A stretch of 64,000 nucleotides of DNA from JAUUSJ01 sp051880475 (GTDB taxonomy: Bacteria > Bacillota > Clostridia > Lachnospirales > Lachnospiraceae): NCBI GenBank assembly GCA_051880475.1, contig JBJEOA010000065.1, positions 129,345 through 193,344 of the forward strand. The letters run 5' to 3'. Both the position numbers and the translations under genes were made by a program. The notes under the pieces are model-generated. The model had not been told where the DNA came from. It ran no database searches and saw only the letters and a program-made list of their open reading frames with translations. Of this stretch, positions 32,338-40,957 are shown piece by piece (the stretch's first letter is position 1; the number at the start of each line of letters is the position of its first letter).

Positions 32338-33060
32338 TTAGGCTAAATATAGATAAATGACAAGAAAATGGCATAGACTGCCAAGCATAACAAATATATG
32401 AAATACTTCATGGTTGCCAAAATATTTTGCAATTTGAAAAATTGGCGGTTTAATAGCGTAAATGATACCTCCCACTGTGTATAAAATTCCTCCGATGAGA
32501 AGGAGAGCAAAAGCGGGAGCAGATAGGCTATGAATAAGTGGGACAAAAGCGAAAATACAAGCCCATCCCAATGCAATATAGAGAATGGAGCTTAAGTACT
32601 TCGGACAAGTAATCCAAAATATTTTAAATAAAATACCTAAAATAGATAGTCCCCAAACAAAAGCTAATAAAATAGTTCCTGTTTTTCCAGTAAGAACAAT
32701 GCGGCAAATTGGTGTATATGAGCCAGCAATTAAGACAAAAATCATAGCGTGGTCAAGCTTGCGTAAAATAGTCTCTTTTTCTTTAGAACAACGGATTGAA
32801 TGATAAATGGTACTTGCCGTGTATAAAATTACCATACTTAAAATAAAAATAGCAATAGAAAGAATATGATTACTATTTGCACCGAAAAAAGTCTTTTTAA
32901 GAAGTGGATAAATGGCCAATAAAGATAAAATTGCGCCAATACCATGTGTGATGGCACTTCCAGGATCTTTTAAGTGAACGAAGGTGTTTTTTAGAGGATG
33001 ATTTTGTCTAGAGGATACAGTAAAATTATTTTGAGTATAAATAGATTTTTGACTATGCAT
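32338..33060 (-). CDS. Hemolysin III family (HlyIII/YqfA, PAQR) membrane protein
   Basis: The 240-residue integral membrane protein has seven predicted helices and the PAQR zinc-site residues: ITHGIGAILS near the N-terminus, IYHSIRCSKEKETILRKLDH (histidine and aspartate) and NHEVFHIFVMLGSLCHF at the end. Bacterial members affect membrane or ion homeostasis; true haemolysin activity is doubtful. A good SD (AAAGGAG) precedes the ATG. Confidence 0.9.
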   Translation of the reverse strand: MHSQKSIYTQNNFTVSSRQNHPLKNTFVHLKDPGSAITHGIGAILSLLAIYPLLKKTFFGANSNHILSIAIFILSMVILYTASTIYHSIRCSKEKETILRKLDHAMIFVLIAGSYTPICRIVLTGKTGTILLAFVWGLSILGILFKIFWITCPKYLSSILYIALGWACIFAFVPLIHSLSAPAFALLLIGGILYTVGGIIYAIKPPIFQIAKYFGNHEVFHIFVMLGSLCHFLVIYLYLA

Positions 33061-33454
33061 AAAAAAACTCCTTTCACAAATGAATATTAAAACTACATAA
33101 AGTAGTATTATAAACTATGTATTATAATATACATATTATATTATGTGGAAAAGAATGTCAAGAGTTAAAAGGAAAAATTTGAAGGTCAAAATAATTTAGA
33201 AAAAAATGGGTTTGTATAGACGATTTATATTGTGAGTTGCATATTTAGTCAAAAAATGTTAGAATATAAAAAAACTTGCATAATGGGAGAACATGCCTGC
33301 GTTCACACGCACTATATAAATAATTATGTGTATTTTCAAAACTTACGGTAGCGGGCAGACGGGTTTACAGGCATTATATATAAATAATTATACGGAATAG
33401 ATAAGAAAAAAATAGAGCAGAAAGTTGCCAAATTAAAAGAAAGGATTTGAAAGA
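33061..33454 (+). promoter_or_regulatory. Region upstream of the GH13 gene with repeats and possible RNA structure
   Basis: This 394-bp spacer contains a perfect 15-bp direct repeat, TATATAAATAATTAT at 33313-33327 and 33377-33391. TGCCTGC (33294-33300) can pair with GCGGGCA (33351-33357), and alternatively ATGCCTG (33293-33299) with CAGGCAT (33368-33374). The mutually exclusive pairings suggest a switchable leader RNA, but I recognise no riboswitch class and see no T-rich terminator. The SD AAAGGATTTG precedes the gene. Confidence 0.35.
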
Positions 33455-35578
33455 ATGAAATATAGAATGACATCTTCGACCTTGACAAGGGCAGAGCAAA
33501 TTCAACAATATATTTTGCGAGTCAAACCAATACTAAATCAAAAAGCACTATTTGCTGATGGAACACAAGAGTATAGAAAACCAATGGAGTGTGAGACAGG
33601 AGATACAGTAACTCTTCGTTTTCGCACAGCAAAAGATAACGTAGATACTGTTATACTACATTATGGAAATGAAAAAAAATCTGTTCATATGAGATGGAGT
33701 GACAGTGATGAATTATTTGATTACTATGAAACGAAGCTTTTAGTCGGTGAGGAGGCCATTCCTTATTATTTTGAGATTATAACTGGGGGAATGTGCTGTT
33801 TTTATAATAAAAAAGGGCCAGTCAGAAATTTAGAGGAGTTTTTTAATTTTAAGATTATTCCAGGTTTTCACACACCAGATTGGGCTAAGGGTGCTGTTAT
33901 TTATCAAATTTTTGTGGATCGTTTTTACAATGGTGATCCTAATAATGATGTATTAGATAAAGAGTATGTGTATATTAATGAGAAAGTTTCCAAAATAGAA
34001 AATTGGGATAAATATCCAGCTTCAATGGGAGTCCGAGAATTTTATGGCGGTGATATTCAGGGAGTTATGGATAAGTTAGATTATTTACAGGATTTAGGAA
34101 TTGAGGTTATTTATTTTAATCCTATCTTTGTGTCACCTTCTAATCATAAATATGATATTCAAGATTATGATTATATAGATCCTCACTATGGAAAAATTGT
34201 GTACGATGAGGGTGAGTTATTAAATCAAGATTGGGAATGTGAGAATAAATATGCTAGTAGATATATTAATCGTGTAACTTCTAAGAAAAATTTAGAGGCG
34301 AGTAATGAATTTTTTGCTGAGTTTGTGGAGGAAGTCCACAAAAGAGGAATGAAGATAATTTTAGACGGTGTATTTAATCACTGTGGTTCTTTTAATAAAT
34401 GGATGGACCGTGAAAGAATCTATGAGGAGGCCCCTGGCTATGAAAAGGGAGCTTATATCGCTTACGATAGCCCATATCGTTTTTTCTTTAAGTTTTATGA
34501 TGATTTTAAGTGGCCTTATAATTCTTCTTATGATGGTTGGTGGGGACACGATACGCTGCCAAAGCTAAATTATGAAGAGTCACAGACATTATATAATTAT
34601 ATTTTAGATATTGGAAGAAAATGGGTTTCACCACCGTATAATGTAGATGGATGGCGTTTAGATGTGGCAGCAGACTTAGGACATTCTGCCGAGTATAATC
34701 ATAAATTTTGGAGAGATTTCAGAAAGGCTGTGAAAGGTGCAAATCCAAATGCCATTATTTTGGCAGAGCATTATGGAGATCCGGGAGATTGGATGCAAGG
34801 TGACCAGTGGGATACTGTTATGAATTATGATGCTTTTATGGAGCCGATTACATGGTTTTTGACAGGTGTGGAAAAGCATAGTGATGAATATCGAGGAGAA
34901 CTTCTTGGAAATAGCGATGCTTTTTATGGAGCTATGGAGTATCATATGTCTCGTTATCACACTCCTTCTTTGATGGTCTCAATGAATGAATTATCCAATC
35001 ATGACCACTCTAGATTTCTTACAAGGACAAACAATAGAGTGGGAAGAACACATAGCGTCGGAGCACAAGCCGCCAATGAGGGTATCGATAAAAGTATTTT
35101 TAGAATTGCAGTACTTATGCAGATGACTTGGCCAGGGGCACCAACCGTGTACTACGGCGATGAGGCTGGAGTTTGTGGGTGGACAGATCCCGATAATAGA
35201 AGAACGTATCCTTGGGGCAACGAGGATAAGAAGTTGATTCAGTACCATAAGGATATGATTTCTATTCATAAAAAATATCAGGCGTTAAAGACTGGTTCGA
35301 TTAAGTTTTTACATGGTGCATATCGAGAGTTAGCGTACGGTCGTTTTGCTGGAGATGAAAAAATTGTTGTCATTATAAATAGCAATTTAGAGGCAAAAAA
35401 ATTTCGGATTTCAGTCTCAGAGATTGGAGTCACAGATAGAGAAATAATGCAACAGATTATTTTAACGGTCGATGGTGGTTATACGACAGATATAAGTCGA
35501 TTTGAAGTGCAAGATGGCATATTAAATATTACAATGCCTAAGAAATCTGCTAATGTTTTAGTAGCTAGAAGAAAATAA
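33455..35578 (+). CDS. GH13 alpha-amylase family enzyme (neopullulanase/cyclomaltodextrinase-like)
   Basis: The 707-residue cytosolic protein (no signal peptide) has an N-terminal CBM34-like domain (about 1-140) and a GH13 barrel. Catalytic residues are the nucleophile Asp403 (GWRLDVAAD), acid/base Glu438 (ILAEHYGD) and Asp517 (ELSNHDHSRF). Domain order and motifs fit the neopullulanase group, which hydrolyses imported maltodextrins or cyclodextrins. It may cooperate with the glycogen phosphorylase at 5.2 kb and the MsmK-type ATPase at 49 kb. Exact specificity is not readable. Confidence 0.92.
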   Translation: MKYRMTSSTLTRAEQIQQYILRVKPILNQKALFADGTQEYRKPMECETGDTVTLRFRTAKDNVDTVILHYGNEKKSVHMRWSDSDELFDYYETKLLVGEEAIPYYFEIITGGMCCFYNKKGPVRNLEEFFNFKIIPGFHTPDWAKGAVIYQIFVDRFYNGDPNNDVLDKEYVYINEKVSKIENWDKYPASMGVREFYGGDIQGVMDKLDYLQDLGIEVIYFNPIFVSPSNHKYDIQDYDYIDPHYGKIVYDEGELLNQDWECENKYASRYINRVTSKKNLEASNEFFAEFVEEVHKRGMKIILDGVFNHCGSFNKWMDRERIYEEAPGYEKGAYIAYDSPYRFFFKFYDDFKWPYNSSYDGWWGHDTLPKLNYEESQTLYNYILDIGRKWVSPPYNVDGWRLDVAADLGHSAEYNHKFWRDFRKAVKGANPNAIILAEHYGDPGDWMQGDQWDTVMNYDAFMEPITWFLTGVEKHSDEYRGELLGNSDAFYGAMEYHMSRYHTPSLMVSMNELSNHDHSRFLTRTNNRVGRTHSVGAQAANEGIDKSIFRIAVLMQMTWPGAPTVYYGDEAGVCGWTDPDNRRTYPWGNEDKKLIQYHKDMISIHKKYQALKTGSIKFLHGAYRELAYGRFAGDEKIVVIINSNLEAKKFRISVSEIGVTDREIMQQIILTVDGGYTTDISRFEVQDGILNITMPKKSANVLVARRK

Positions 35579-35625
35579 ATAAAAACATAAATGAAACTGC
35601 CTGTTTTTTAGGTATTACTAAAAAT

Positions 35626-35670
35626 AAAGTGCTGTCGAAAAATTTCTTTTTCGACAGCACTTTATTTTTA
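35626..35670. terminator. Intrinsic terminator after the GH13 gene
   Basis: AAAGTGCTGTCGAAA (35626-35640) pairs perfectly with TTTCGACAGCACTTT (35649-35663), followed by ATTTTTA. It may also end the tRNA transcript from the other strand. Confidence 0.9.
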
Positions 35671-35720
35671 AATTCAATGACACAAAATAAAAAAGCTAAT
35701 ACGTAAAAGTATTAGCTTAA

Positions 35721-35807
35721 TGCCGGCGACCGGAATCGAACCGGTACGGGAGTATAAGTCCCGCAGGATTTTAAGTCCTGTGCGTCTGCCAGTTCCGCCA
35801 CGCCGGC
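35721..35807 (-). tRNA. tRNA-Leu (anticodon TAA)
   Basis: On the minus strand an 87-nt class II tRNA folds with acceptor stem GCCGGCG/CGCCGGC, anticodon arm GGACT-TAA-AATCC, a long variable arm and GGTTCGATTCC T-arm. CCA is not encoded. Confidence 0.97.
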
Positions 35808-35886
35808 AGGAACTACTATTAAAATGTATTTAAAAGAAGCACATCATTACTATATCATAAATTAAATGAAAATGCAACCCTTAAAA

Positions 35887-35968
35887 TGGATGGGGAAGGA
35901 TTCGAACCTTCGAAGGCGGTGCCAACAGATTTACAGTCTGCCCCCTTTGGCCACTCGGGAACCCATCC
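35887..35968 (-). tRNA. tRNA-Tyr (anticodon GTA)
   Basis: On the minus strand an 82-nt class II tRNA with acceptor GGATGGG, anticodon arm CAGACT-GTA-AATCTG, variable arm and T-arm GGTTCGAATCC. It lies upstream of tRNA-Leu and is probably co-transcribed with it. CCA is not encoded. Confidence 0.97.
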
Positions 35969-36091
35969 TCGCTTGAACCTTAATTATTATATTATGTTTT
36001 TCAAAAAAAGTCAAGGTGTTTTTTGAAAAAAATTAAAAATATTTTTTAATTAATTGTAATTGAAATTATAGTTTGATATCATGATATCAGG

Positions 36092-36139
36092 GTCAAAAGG
36101 TCAAAAAGCCGTTCATGTTTGAATGATAAGGCATTTGAC
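36092..36139. repeat. Palindromic intergenic element, copy A
   Basis: GTCAAA (36092-36097) and TTTGAC (36134-36139) form outer arms around an inner TCAT...ATGA pair (36113-36116/36123-36126) with the shared core TTCATGTTTG-x-ATGATAAG. The flank TCAACATCATAT is also shared with copy C. An identical plan occurs at 39220-39259. Confidence 0.7.
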
Positions 36140-36182
36140 TTCAACATCATATCATACAAAGATGAATGAAAGGATGAGAGAT

Positions 36183-36932
36183 ATGACAATAGAAGAGATT
36201 TTACAAAAAGTAAAAAATAGAGAGCTTTCTATTGAGGAGGCTAAAAATCAGGTAGAAAATCCAGATATGGACTATGCTTGTATTGACTATAATAGAGAAA
36301 AAAGAACAGGAGTGCCAGAAGTTATTTATTGTGAGGGAAAATCGGCAAAACAGATTAAGAATATTGTGAAAAATATGTTAATGCATGGAAGTAAGCATAT
36401 TCTTGGAACAAGATGTGACAGAGAAAAATATGAGGAAGCAGCTAAGATTTGTGATAAAATAAAGTATTATGAAAATTCTAGAATCATGATGTTAGATGAG
36501 GAGCCTTTTTTGAAGAATAAAGGAAAAATTGCAGTCGTATGTGCGGGAACTTCCGATATACCAGTGGCGGAGGAAGCTGCATTAACGGCGAGATACTTAG
36601 GAAATCATGTCGTACAAATCTCAGATGTGGGAGTTGCAGGAATTCATCGACTTTTTCATAGGATAGATGAGATTAGAATGGCGAATGTAGTAGTAGTAGT
36701 GGCAGGTATGGAGGGAGCTTTAGCTTCCGTAGTGGGAGGATTGACAGATAAGCCTGTAATAGCGGTTCCTACTTCGGTGGGATATGGTGCAAATTTCAAT
36801 GGTCTATCTGCCCTGCTAGCAATGTTAAATAGTTGTGCGAGTGGGGTAAGTGTTGTAAATATTGACAATGGGTTTGGGGCAGGATATATGGCACATTCTA
36901 TTAACTGTCTAGGTGGAAAAGAAGAAAAATAA
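36183..36932 (+). CDS. larB: Nickel pincer cofactor biosynthesis protein LarB
   Basis: LarB carboxylates and hydrolyses nicotinic acid adenine dinucleotide to begin synthesis of the nickel-pincer cofactor of lactate racemase and related enzymes. The 249-residue protein has the family blocks IDYNREKRTGVPEVIYCEGK, AVVCAGTSDIPVAEEAALTA, GMEGALASVVGGLTDKPVIAVPTSVGYG and the GFGAGYMA end. ATG 36183 has GAAAGG 9 nt upstream. A longer in-frame start at 36123 comes from inside repeat copy A and is rejected. LarC and LarE are not in the window. Confidence 0.93.
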   Translation: MTIEEILQKVKNRELSIEEAKNQVENPDMDYACIDYNREKRTGVPEVIYCEGKSAKQIKNIVKNMLMHGSKHILGTRCDREKYEEAAKICDKIKYYENSRIMMLDEEPFLKNKGKIAVVCAGTSDIPVAEEAALTARYLGNHVVQISDVGVAGIHRLFHRIDEIRMANVVVVVAGMEGALASVVGGLTDKPVIAVPTSVGYGANFNGLSALLAMLNSCASGVSVVNIDNGFGAGYMAHSINCLGGKEEK

Positions 36933-37225
36933 TGAGTAAAATTTTCTTTATTTCTCAGTGATAAGGGCTTTTATAAAATCTGGATGATTTCTCTTGAAAG
37001 GGAATTTTATTCATGTAAAAATTCACAAAATTTAAAGCGGAAAAACACAAAAAACTATCCTTAATAGCTAAAAAATAATTGCAAAATAATTAACAAAGTT
37101 ATGTATGAAGAAAAATGCAATCTTAAAATTGGAAAAATAAGGGCAAATTTAACTGCCAAATATGATGATATTATTGAATATTTTTTTCAAAAAATGAAAA
37201 GAAAAGAGGGAGAGGAGGTGAAAAA

Positions 37226-37393
37226 ATGGAGACAATAGAGTATATTGTAAATCGCATTGATGGAGACTATGCATACCTTGTCAGAATAGACCAATCTGAC
37301 GAGGAAAAATTAGTTGCGAGAGCATTACTTCCAGCAGAAATTATGGAGGGAAGTCACCTGATTTACGAGTGGTTAGAATACCGCATGAAATAA
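37226..37393 (+). CDS. Small DUF3006-like protein
   Basis: A 55-residue protein with METIEYIVNRIDGDYAYLVR at the start, preceded by a strong GAGGAGGTG SD. The pattern of a short beta strand, RIDGDYA, and a following LLPAEIMEGSHLIY matches, from memory, the small DUF3006 family, which forms a compact beta fold of unknown role. It stands alone between larB and pta, with its own terminator at 37428. Confidence 0.75.
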   Translation: METIEYIVNRIDGDYAYLVRIDQSDEEKLVARALLPAEIMEGSHLIYEWLEYRMK

Positions 37394-37427
37394 GAAAAAA
37401 TGCACATTGTATGCAAAATACTGAACA

Positions 37428-37460
37428 CAAAAAAGGAAGAGAAGTTCTCTTCTTTTTTTG
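37428..37460 (+). terminator. Intrinsic terminator after the DUF3006-like gene
   Basis: AAAAAGGAAGAGA (to 37442) pairs with TCTCTTCTTTTTT (from 37446) around a three-base loop, with a T run. Confidence 0.8.
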
Positions 37461-37870
37461 TATAAAAAATATTGTATAATGTATTCCAAATAAAATAAGA
37501 AGAAAGAAAAAATGGAAAGATTTTGCTTTAAAAACACTTTATAAATAGAAGAAAAATAAATAAAAAAATACACTAAAAATATAAGAAAGAAGAGGGAAAA
37601 TAAGTACAAAATTTTGTATTTTTTTGTACAAAAAATTGTATTTTTACAAGAACAATATCGTTGTGAAAAATAGATAAAAATTTAACAAACTTTTTTCCTT
37701 AATTGGAAAAAAGCATGGGTTTAAGCGATAAAAATGGGAAAACTACTAGGAGAAATACAAAAAATTAACCTTGCAATTTTGAAAAAAATGGTTATTATAT
37801 AAGTAAAAGAACATGCTTGACATCGCAAGCAGTTAGAATAAATGAAATGTGTTTTTAGGAGGAAAAAATA
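37461..37870 (+). promoter_or_regulatory. Long AT-rich leader and promoter region of pta
   Basis: About 410 bp without a gene, almost all A/T. TTGCAA (37771-37776), 16 nt and TATTAT (37793-37798) form a fair promoter some 65 nt before pta. A second TTGACA at 37815 has no well-placed -10. Nothing else stands out. Confidence 0.4.
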
Positions 37871-38869
37871 ATGCAAGGTTTTGGTTTTGGTCATATGATT
37901 GAGCTTTTAAAGAAGAGCCCAAAGAAAATTGTTTTCACAGAGGGAGCAGATCCTCGTATTTTAGAGGCAGCTTCTCGTTTATTAGCTAGTACATTCCTTT
38001 CCCCAATTTTACTTGGAAATGAGGAAGAGATTTATGCCTCTGCAGAAGATAGCGGATATAATATTAGAGGTGCAGAGATTATCGACCCAGAAAAGTATGA
38101 TCCAGAAGAGATGGAGAAAATGATAGAGCTTTTCTGTGAGATTCGTAAGAATAAAGGTGTTACACCAGAGCAGGCAAAGAAAATCCTATCTCAGGCTAAC
38201 TACTTTGGAACAATGCTCGTAAAAATGGGAAAAGCAGACGCTCTTCTTGGAGGTGCTACATACTCTACAGCTGATACTGTTCGTCCAGCATTACAGATTA
38301 TTAAGACAAAGCCAGGAAGTTCTATCGTAAGTTCTTGCTTTATCCTTGTTCGTCCATCTGCTACAGGAGAGAACGAGGTACTTGCTATGTCTGACTGTGC
38401 AATCAATATTAAGCCAAATGAGGAAGAATTAGTAGAGATTGCTATTGAGTCTGCAAAATGTGGTAAAATCTTTGGTATCGATCCAAAAGTTGCATTTTTA
38501 AGTTATTCTACATTCGGTTCTGGAAAGGGAGAAGATGTAGATAAGATGAGAGTAGCTGCTGAGTTAGCAAGAAAGAAAGCTCCTGATTTAGCAATTGCTG
38601 AGGGAGAGATGCAGTTTGACGCAGCTGTATCCCCAAGAGTTGCAAGTACAAAATGTAAAGGTTCTCAAGTTGCAGGACATGCCAATACCTTTATTTTCCC
38701 TGATATCAATGCAGGAAATATCGGATATAAGATTGCTCAGCGTTTAGGTAATTTTGATGCATATGGTCCAATCTTACTTGGATTAAATGCTCCAATTAAT
38801 GACCTTTCTAGAGGATGTAACGCTTTGGAAGTTTATTCTATGGCTATTATCACAGCTGCATTAGCGTAG
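37871..38869 (+). CDS. pta: Phosphate acetyltransferase
   Basis: Pta interconverts acetyl-CoA and acetyl-phosphate and is used for fermentative ATP formation. The 332-residue protein is the short, single-domain type with IVFTEGADPRILEAA, LVKMGKADALLGGATYSTADT, SSCFIL, and the C-terminal GHANTFIFPDINAGNIGYKIAQRLG. AGGAGG precedes the ATG. Acetate kinase, often adjacent, is not here; a terminator follows. Propionyl-CoA from the Pdu pathway might be handled too, but this is a different family from PduL. Confidence 0.95.
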   Translation: MQGFGFGHMIELLKKSPKKIVFTEGADPRILEAASRLLASTFLSPILLGNEEEIYASAEDSGYNIRGAEIIDPEKYDPEEMEKMIELFCEIRKNKGVTPEQAKKILSQANYFGTMLVKMGKADALLGGATYSTADTVRPALQIIKTKPGSSIVSSCFILVRPSATGENEVLAMSDCAINIKPNEEELVEIAIESAKCGKIFGIDPKVAFLSYSTFGSGKGEDVDKMRVAAELARKKAPDLAIAEGEMQFDAAVSPRVASTKCKGSQVAGHANTFIFPDINAGNIGYKIAQRLGNFDAYGPILLGLNAPINDLSRGCNALEVYSMAIITAALA

Positions 38870-39004
38870 AGGATAAGTTTTAGGAAGTTTAGTTGAGAAA
38901 AATCTGCTGGCATTAGTATAGTCAGTTTGAGAGAAAAGATAAGACAATATAAAATATAATAAATAGATAGTTCGATTTGTAAATAGATAGTTTGAGTTAA
39001 TAGA

Positions 39005-39047
39005 AAGACAAGTAGGTATAGAGCGTTCTCTATATTACTTGTCTTTT
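39005..39047 (+). terminator. Intrinsic terminator downstream of pta
   Basis: AAGACAAGTAGGTATAGAG (39005-39023) pairs with the segment CTCTATATTACTTGTCTT (39028-39045), with one mismatch, followed by Ts. It lies about 135 bp after pta. Confidence 0.75.
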
Positions 39048-39219
39048 TATTATTAGGAGAGTTTTTGTCAATAAATGAAGTAAAACAAGGTAAATTTTTT
39101 CTCTATTATTTAATAGGGCTTCCTCAGTATTTTTTTAAAATAACTATTGACAAGAAGGAGGAAATATAATATAATTCATATAAATTAAGTAGGAAATATA
39201 TGAATTATATGATGCTAGA

Positions 39220-39259
39220 GTCAAAAGGTTATTCATGTTTGCATGATAAGATATTTGAC
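39220..39259. repeat. Palindromic intergenic element, copy B
   Basis: GTCAAA (39220-39225) pairs with TTTGAC (39254-39259), and TCATG (39233-39237) with CATGA (39242-39246) around TTTG. The right arm supplies TTGACC (39255-39260), which with TTATAT at 39278-39283 (17-nt spacing) forms the likely cysK promoter. Confidence 0.7.
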
Positions 39260-39311
39260 CTTAGAACCCAAACACTGTTATATAAAGTATATAAAGAAAG
39301 AAGGAATAAAA

Positions 39312-40244
39312 ATGGCAAAGGTATATAAAAGTGCATTAGAATTAATCGGTAACACACCTCTTGTAGAGGTAACAAACTTAGAAAAAAAATATAATTTAAA
39401 AGCAAAAATTCTCGTAAAATTAGAATATTTGAATCCAGCTGGAAGCGTGAAAGACCGTATCGCAAAGGCAATGATTGAGGATGCAGAAGAAAGAGGAATC
39501 TTGAAAGAAGGAGCTACTATTATTGAGCCAACTTCTGGTAATACAGGAATTGGATTAGCAGCGATTGCAGCTTCAAAAGGATATAAAGTTATTTTAACAA
39601 TGCCAGAGACAATGAGTGTAGAAAGAAGAAATATTTTAAAGGCATACGGTGCAGAGATTGTATTAACCGAGGGTGCAAAAGGCATGAAGGGAGCAATCGC
39701 AAAGGCTGATGAACTTGCAAGAGAGATTGAGAATAGTTTTATTCCAGGACAGTTTGATAATCCAGCCAACCCTAAAGTTCATAAAGAGACGACAGGACCT
39801 GAGATTTGGAATGATACAGATGGAGAAGTAGATATTTTTATCGCAGGTGTCGGAACAGGTGGAACCTTGACTGGAACAGGAACTTATCTAAAAGAGAAAA
39901 AAGCAGGTATTAAAGTTGTGGCAGTAGAGCCATTTACCTCCCCAGTCTTGTCAAAAGGTATCTCAGGACCACATAAGATTCAAGGAATTGGAGCTGGATT
40001 TGTGCCAAATGTATTAGACACAAAAGTTTATGATGAGATTATGCCAATTGAGGCAGATGACGCGTTTAAGACAGCGAAAGAATTAGCAAAAGCAGAAGGA
40101 ATTTTAGTCGGAATTTCTTCAGGTGCAGCGTTATATGCGGCGGTTGAACAGGCAAAGCGCGAGGAAAATGAGGGAAAGACAATTGTAGTTATACTTCCAG
40201 ACAGTGGAGATCGCTATTACTCAACACCATTATTTGTAGAATAG
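39312..40244 (+). CDS. cysK: Cysteine synthase A (O-acetylserine sulfhydrylase)
   Basis: This PLP enzyme makes cysteine from O-acetylserine and sulfide. The 310-residue protein has PLP Lys47 in NPAGSVKDRIAKAM, the substrate loop PTSGNTGIGLA, the PLP-phosphate loop GVGTGGTLTGTG and SSGAALYAA. ATG 39312 follows AAGGAAT; the longer in-frame start at 39243 arises from repeat copy B. An Rrf2 regulator follows behind a terminator, a context seen for cysteine regulators. Confidence 0.96.
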   Translation: MAKVYKSALELIGNTPLVEVTNLEKKYNLKAKILVKLEYLNPAGSVKDRIAKAMIEDAEERGILKEGATIIEPTSGNTGIGLAAIAASKGYKVILTMPETMSVERRNILKAYGAEIVLTEGAKGMKGAIAKADELAREIENSFIPGQFDNPANPKVHKETTGPEIWNDTDGEVDIFIAGVGTGGTLTGTGTYLKEKKAGIKVVAVEPFTSPVLSKGISGPHKIQGIGAGFVPNVLDTKVYDEIMPIEADDAFKTAKELAKAEGILVGISSGAALYAAVEQAKREENEGKTIVVILPDSGDRYYSTPLFVE

Positions 40245-40259
40245 TAGATGGATATTCGA

Positions 40260-40308
40260 AACAGGAAAAAATAACAGAAAAAGCGTTGTTTTTTCCTGTT
40301 TTTTTTAG
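40260..40308 (+). terminator. Intrinsic terminator after cysK
   Basis: AACAGGAAAAAA (40260-40271) pairs with TTTTTTCCTGTT (40289-40300), followed by eight Ts. Confidence 0.85.
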
Positions 40309-40363
40309 TAAACTATATAGGAAAGATAGAGAATAGTAATAATTAAGACGGGAGATGATAGAG

Positions 40364-40798
40364 ATGAAAATATCTACGAAAGGAAGATATGCACTGCGCC
40401 TTATGTTAGATATTGCGAAATACGGTGAGGAAGGACCAGTTCGAGTAAAAGAGATAGCCAAAAGACAAGAAATTTCTATGAAGTATTTGGAACAGATAAT
40501 TTCTATTTTGGCAAAGGTAGGCTATGTGAGAAGTACAAGAGGACCGCAGGGAGGATATCGCCTGTCGAAAGCTCCAGAAGAATATACGGTTGGTATGATT
40601 TTAAAATTGACAGAGGGAAATTTAGCTCCGGTAGAATGTCTTGTTGCACCAGAAAATACATGTGGAAGAGCGGAGGAATGTGTAACGCTGCGTATTTGGA
40701 AGGAATTAAATGAGGCGATTGAATCCGTAGTAGAAAAATACACAATTGCGGATTTGATGGAATGGGAGAAAGAAAGAGGAAATAATTATATTATCTAA
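40364..40798 (+). CDS. Rrf2-family transcriptional regulator with IscR-type cysteines
   Basis: The 144-residue protein begins MKISTKGRYALRLMLDIA with a winged helix-turn-helix (RVKEIAKRQEISMKYLEQII, GPQGGYRLSKAP). Cys92, Cys100 and Cys106 sit where IscR binds a 2Fe-2S cluster. CymR, the cysteine regulator of Bacilli, lacks such a cluster, so this may sense Fe-S or cysteine state. Its position after cysK suggests control of sulfur or Fe-S genes. ATG 40364 is favoured over 40355 by SD spacing. Confidence 0.9.
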   Translation: MKISTKGRYALRLMLDIAKYGEEGPVRVKEIAKRQEISMKYLEQIISILAKVGYVRSTRGPQGGYRLSKAPEEYTVGMILKLTEGNLAPVECLVAPENTCGRAEECVTLRIWKELNEAIESVVEKYTIADLMEWEKERGNNYII

Positions 40799-40855
40799 TG
40801 AATAATTGCTATAAAGAAAAGTCTTTGTTTGGTATTTTGTTTTTTTAGCTGTACA

Positions 40856-40938
40856 GCAAAAATATCTTTCTTTTACAACGATAGCAAGGCAGATTAATCT
40901 GAGAATGCAATGTGTTGAAAAAGAAAGATATTTTTTGC
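40856..40938. terminator. Long-loop inverted repeat between convergent regulator genes
   Basis: GCAAAAATATCTTTCTTTT (40856-40874) pairs with AAAAGAAAGATATTTTTTGC (40919-40938), leaving a 44-nt loop. It lies between the Rrf2 gene and the convergent GntR gene and probably terminates both. Confidence 0.65.
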
Positions 40939-40957
40939 GCTTATATGCTAATAAACT

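Noticed and set aside
36123..36182. Extended LarB start with MIRHLT
   Set aside because: It arises from the palindromic element, the same way as the MIRYLT start of cysK; the SD supports 36183.
37871..38869. pta as the missing PduL
   Set aside because: It is the ordinary Pta family with its own promoter and terminator, 10 kb away and without an encapsulation peptide.
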